Shown piece after piece: positions 61,121-64,000 of a stretch of 64,000 nucleotides of DNA; positions within the stretch are counted from its first letter, which is position 1; every line of letters starts with the position of its first letter. The notes below the pieces were generated by a model. That model saw only the letters and a list, made by a program, of their open reading frames with translations. It had not been told where the DNA came from and did no database searches. The stretch comes from an uncultured Pseudomonadales bacterium (GTDB lineage Bacteria > Pseudomonadota > Gammaproteobacteria > Pseudomonadales > Cellvibrionaceae), in the NCBI GenBank assembly GCA_947487765.1, contig CANKXO010000005.1, positions 186,001-250,000 of the forward strand. Reading direction: 5' to 3'. A program made the position numbers and the translations under genes.

Positions 61121-61474
61121 CTAACTTGCAGGGAAGGTTAATACCTTAGCTGCAGTCTTCTCTTCAGCTTGAAACGCATCTATTTCACCGCGTAAAGGAT
61201 CATTTGATCCGGTAATATCATTCAGCCATACGCGTAGTTCTGCAAACGATTCATGCATCATTTGGCTCACTTTCATACAAGCCCCCATAGGTGAGTCAGA
61301 ATGAAGTTGGCGTTGTGCGTCAATTTGAAATTGTAACCCGCGGAGTCGGCGGCGACTCGACTCGGGCGCTTGACTAATCAACAGTTCTACTTGTTCTTGG
61401 CGAAATTGCTCTAATTCTTCTGGTTTCTCTTGAGCCAGTTTAAGTAACTGATCAAAGCTTGGAAAATCTGACAT
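61121..61474 (-). CDS. DUF3135-family protein
   Basis: A 117-residue cytoplasmic, mostly helical protein with the DUF3135 pattern (PSFDQLLKLAQEKPEELEQFRQEQVELLI, RRLRGLQFQIDAQRQLHSDSPMGACMKVSQMMHESFAELR). Function unknown. It lies upstream of the Nudix gene on the same strand, 52 bp apart, and probably shares its transcript. Confidence 0.85.
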   Translation of the reverse strand: MSDFPSFDQLLKLAQEKPEELEQFRQEQVELLISQAPESSRRRLRGLQFQIDAQRQLHSDSPMGACMKVSQMMHESFAELRVWLNDITGSNDPLRGEIDAFQAEEKTAAKVLTFPAS

Positions 61475-61791
61475 ACTACTACTCCTATCGTTGTTCTATG
61501 CGCTGAGGCCCCCACCTCGAATACCACAAAGAACATTGAATAAATGGTCAATTGGACAATTCTTATACTACAAAAAAAACTTTGCTATGTAGATAGCTAT
61601 TATTAGACTAAATCGTTATTAAAAAACTTGTCGGAAAGGTGCCGAGTTGATTTTTGCGACAGTTTTTTGGGTCTGACTATGTCAAAATTGGTTATTTGCC
61701 AGTGAAAAGTGATGAATTTGCTGTTTAATCCTTGTTCAGAGACCAATTTTTTTTATAACCATTTTGTGCTGTTATTGCTCTTTTCTATGCT
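61475..61791. other. Divergent intergenic region without recognised gene
   Basis: This 317-bp AT-rich region lies between the divergent DUF3135 and CoA-pyrophosphatase genes. It must carry promoters both ways, but I see no pair of boxes good enough to call. No repeat or RNA gene was recognised. Confidence 0.5.
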
Positions 61792-62397
61792 ATGAAACTT
61801 AATTTTCAATTGCTTCAATCCTGTTTGAGTCCCGTACCTGACAATCATCAGTCTAAAGACTGGTCAGGTCATGCTGCGGTTCTGGTTCCTTTAATTGATG
61901 ATGGTAAACAAACGTCACTGCTTTTAACACGACGAGCGATACATATGACACATCATGGGGGTGAGGTTGCGTTTCCAGGAGGGATGTGGGAATTTGGGGA
62001 TCACTTTCCTCATATTACAGCCTTGAGAGAGGCTGAGGAGGAGGTTGCGCTTAGTCCTGAATGCGTGACTTTACTCGGTACTCTACCTGCCATGCCAACA
62101 CGTAACAAAACCCAGGTGACTCCTGTCATAGGTACTATTAAGACTAATTTACCCTTGGTGCCAAGCCCAGATGAAATTGATAGTATATTTTACGTCCCTT
62201 TGTCTGAGTTACACCCAGATAAGCGAGTTCGCACCGATATCTTCTCCGGTAGAGGGCATCCTGTCTGGGCGCCCGCATATGATTTTCAAGGTTATGAGAT
62301 TTGGGGGTTTACGGCAGGTGTAATTAAAGTTTTATTAGAAAAGTGCTTAGATTTTCATTTTCCCCGTGAGCATCATGCACCAGAAAAATTTTGGTAG
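61792..62397 (+). CDS. CoA pyrophosphatase-type NUDIX hydrolase (NudL-like)
   Basis: A 201-residue Nudix protein of the CoA-diphosphatase group. The UPF0035 pattern LLTRRAIHMTHHGGEVAFPGG and the Nudix core REAEEEVAL are both present, and LGTLPAMPTRNKTQVTPVIG matches the family. Predicted to cleave CoA and oxidised CoA to 4'-phosphopantetheine and 3',5'-ADP. Followed by a DUF1289 gene. Confidence 0.88.
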   Translation: MKLNFQLLQSCLSPVPDNHQSKDWSGHAAVLVPLIDDGKQTSLLLTRRAIHMTHHGGEVAFPGGMWEFGDHFPHITALREAEEEVALSPECVTLLGTLPAMPTRNKTQVTPVIGTIKTNLPLVPSPDEIDSIFYVPLSELHPDKRVRTDIFSGRGHPVWAPAYDFQGYEIWGFTAGVIKVLLEKCLDFHFPREHHAPEKFW

Positions 62398-62433
62398 AAT
62401 AGGCTCTTTTGATAGTTGATTGTGATAAGTACG

Positions 62434-62643
62434 ATGTCTAGTAATGAGGATGGCGGAAAAAAGGCGCAAAATGTCCCTTCGCCTTGTATTTCTGTGTGTG
62501 CATTGAATGAAGCTGACGTGTGTACGGGTTGCTACCGTAGTGTTCAGGAAATTCGTGATTGGAGAGATCTAACGAATTCCCAACGGCGTGAAGTGATTAG
62601 CAAGGCTTTAGAGAGAGAAAGGCTAGTTAACCCGTTTCTATAA
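62434..62643 (+). CDS. DUF1289-family small cysteine-rich protein
   Basis: A 69-residue protein with the DUF1289 pattern PSPCISVCALNEADVCTGCYRSVQEIRDWRDLTN; its four cysteines suggest metal or Fe-S binding. ATG 62434 is preferred to a TTG at 62416. Its position 36 bp after the Nudix gene suggests co-transcription. Function unknown. Confidence 0.88.
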   Translation: MSSNEDGGKKAQNVPSPCISVCALNEADVCTGCYRSVQEIRDWRDLTNSQRREVISKALERERLVNPFL

Positions 62644-62662
62644 TTGGCGCCTTTTTACAGTG

Positions 62663-63949
62663 TTACTGTTGTTCCTCTTCTTCTTCTGGGATTAACCTGA
62701 CTTTGGCGCTTTCAATCATTGTACTCGAAATCGTCACGGTCTCAAAAATATAGTCTTGAATCATAAAGCTAATTTGTCCTTTAGGTATGTTCTCAAGGTA
62801 TTCCATCATTAGCCCGTTTAACGTTTTTGGGCCATCAGTGGGTAGTTCCCAATCCAGGTTTCGATTGATGTCACGAATAGAAGCGCCGCCATCAATAATA
62901 TACCAGTCATCCTCTGCAGGCTTAATCTCTAGCTCACTTTGATCGGCCAAATTCGTAGTGAAATCACCTACGATTTCTTCCAGTAAATCAGCTAATGTTA
63001 TTAACCCTTGAATTTCTCCATATTCATCTACAACCAATGCCATATTATGTTTTTGGTTTTTGAAATGGATTAACTGCTTATGCAGAGGAGTGCTCTCAGG
63101 CACAAAATAGGGGCTTATTATATGCTCGAGAATATTGTCGTGAGTGAGTGTTTCCTTACTGTATAGGAACCTAGGTGTAAAACGCAGGTGCAATATTCCG
63201 ATAACATTGTTGATGTTGCCTTCGTAGACCGGTAAGCGGGTATATTCGGCTCCCTCCAATTGCGCGATTATGCTGGCGATATCATCTTCTATGTTGACCC
63301 CTATAACCTCATTGCGAGGAATCATAATATCCTCTACCGTCGCTTTCTCTAGGTCCAAGATGTTTAGAAGCATTTCTTGGTGGTCGTCTGGAATTAGTCC
63401 GCCGGCTTCACCGACGACAGTGCGTAATTCGTCAGGGTTAAGATGTTCGTGTGCTTGTACGTTGCTAGTATTTACCCCGCAGAGTTTAGCAAGACTATTG
63501 GAGATATGATTAACCACCCATACAGCAGGGTATAACAGGGACAATAAAGGCTTTAACAAGTAGCTGAATGGGAATGCGACTTTTTCAGGGTGCAATGCAG
63601 CGATTGTTTTTGGGGTGACCTCCGCAAATATTAATACAGCTAACGTTAGCAAGACGCTGGCTGTAAATACAGATTCTTCACCATATAAGCGAATGGCAAT
63701 CAGTGTTGTTAACGCGGCAGCAAAATTATTGGCAAGGTTATTACCAATCAAAATAACACCGATTAACCTGTCTGGGCGTTTAAGCAGTGATGCAGAGCGT
63801 TTGGCTCCATGGCTGCCTTTTTTCTCGAGATGGCGCAATCGATAACGATTGAGCGACATCATGGCAGTCTCAGAGCTAGAAAAAAAAGCAGAGCATAAAA
63901 TGAGGATAGCAAGAGAGCCAAATAAGAAGCTCAGGGGAATGTCGTTCAA
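62663..63949 (-). CDS. HlyC/CorC (CNNM) family transporter-associated protein
   Basis: A 428-residue membrane protein with a DUF21/CNNM transmembrane domain (residues 1 to about 190, FFSSSETAMMSLNRYRLRHLEKKG), two CBS domains (about 205-330) and a C-terminal CorC_HlyC domain. It resembles E. coli YfjD/CorB; relatives are implicated in Mg2+/Co2+ efflux. No ATG exists at the N-terminus; the TTG at 63949 is the likely start, and the frame closes with a TAA at 63962-63964 just upstream. The last 50 bases of the window hold no recognisable feature. Confidence 0.9.
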   Translation of the reverse strand: MNDIPLSFLFGSLAILILCSAFFSSSETAMMSLNRYRLRHLEKKGSHGAKRSASLLKRPDRLIGVILIGNNLANNFAAALTTLIAIRLYGEESVFTASVLLTLAVLIFAEVTPKTIAALHPEKVAFPFSYLLKPLLSLLYPAVWVVNHISNSLAKLCGVNTSNVQAHEHLNPDELRTVVGEAGGLIPDDHQEMLLNILDLEKATVEDIMIPRNEVIGVNIEDDIASIIAQLEGAEYTRLPVYEGNINNVIGILHLRFTPRFLYSKETLTHDNILEHIISPYFVPESTPLHKQLIHFKNQKHNMALVVDEYGEIQGLITLADLLEEIVGDFTTNLADQSELEIKPAEDDWYIIDGGASIRDINRNLDWELPTDGPKTLNGLMMEYLENIPKGQISFMIQDYIFETVTISSTMIESAKVRLIPEEEEEQQ

Positions 63950-64000
63950 GGATGGTTCAACTTAGAATTGTACATAGAGGGTATATTAATGAGTTTAGCT

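Overview
This window is a continuous stretch of a gammaproteobacterial chromosome. The gene order (iscSUA-hscBA-fdx-iscX, ndk-rlmN-pilW-rodZ-ispG-hisS-yfgM-bamB-der, xseA/guaBA, gatCAB/mreBCD-yhdP, npr-rapZ-ptsN-rpoN-lptBAC-kdsCD) is the one known from Pseudomonadales and related marine lineages. The sequence is AT-leaning. A DMSP catabolic cluster and secreted metalloproteases with GlyGly-CTERM-like tails point to a marine heterotroph, but I cannot name a genus. No rRNA, tRNA, CRISPR array, insertion sequence or prophage was recognised.

Layout. 1-5.1 kb: Fe-S cluster assembly operon, with iscS cut by the window edge. 5.1-7.2 kb: a minus-strand islet of an SMP-30-like beta-propeller gene and a LacI-family regulator, set between iscX and ndk. 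A TTGACC-18 nt-TATAAT promoter carrying a LacI-type operator lies in front of the propeller gene. 7.6-17.2 kb: housekeeping run from ndk to der. 17.3-26.6 kb: accessory block between der and xseA. It holds an orphan haem-membrane protein, the DMSP genes dddD (minus strand) divergent from dddB-dddC-dddR, a hydrolase/OsmC fusion and a small secreted protein with a perfect CRP/Vfr-type site upstream. 26.8-31.5 kb: xseA divergent from guaB-guaA. 31.6-37.3 kb: two paralogous secreted reprolysin-like metalloproteases and an overlapping small lipoprotein. 37.4-41.9 kb: cysZ, a PA4642-family gene and gatBAC. 42.2-49 kb: mreBCD and yhdP. 49-59.1 kb (minus strand): darP, mgtE, nitrogen-PTS genes, rpoN, lptBAC, kdsCD and yrbG. 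59.3-64 kb: a lone mlaC, two Nudix genes, small conserved proteins and a CNNM/CorC-type protein.

How it works together. The clearest accessory system is DMSP breakdown. DddD would convert DMSP to dimethyl sulfide and 3-hydroxypropionyl-CoA/3-hydroxypropionate. DddB (Fe-ADH) would oxidise 3-hydroxypropionate to malonate semialdehyde, and DddC (MmsA-like) would turn that into acetyl-CoA, under the LysR regulator DddR. The DddD assignment is supported by length, by two CaiB-type domains and by an aspartate at position 602, the residue number I recall for the catalytic Asp of Marinomonas DddD. The usual transporter gene dddT is absent from the cluster. The system is known, so its novelty here lies in arrangement.

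Less explained items are the tandem proteases with a 35-nt near-perfect palindrome between them and a coupled lipoprotein; the SMP-30-like protein that seems to lack the family's metal ligands; an apparent AUU start for mreC; and missing genes at conserved loci (hpf, maf/rng, tldD/pmbA, mlaFEDB).
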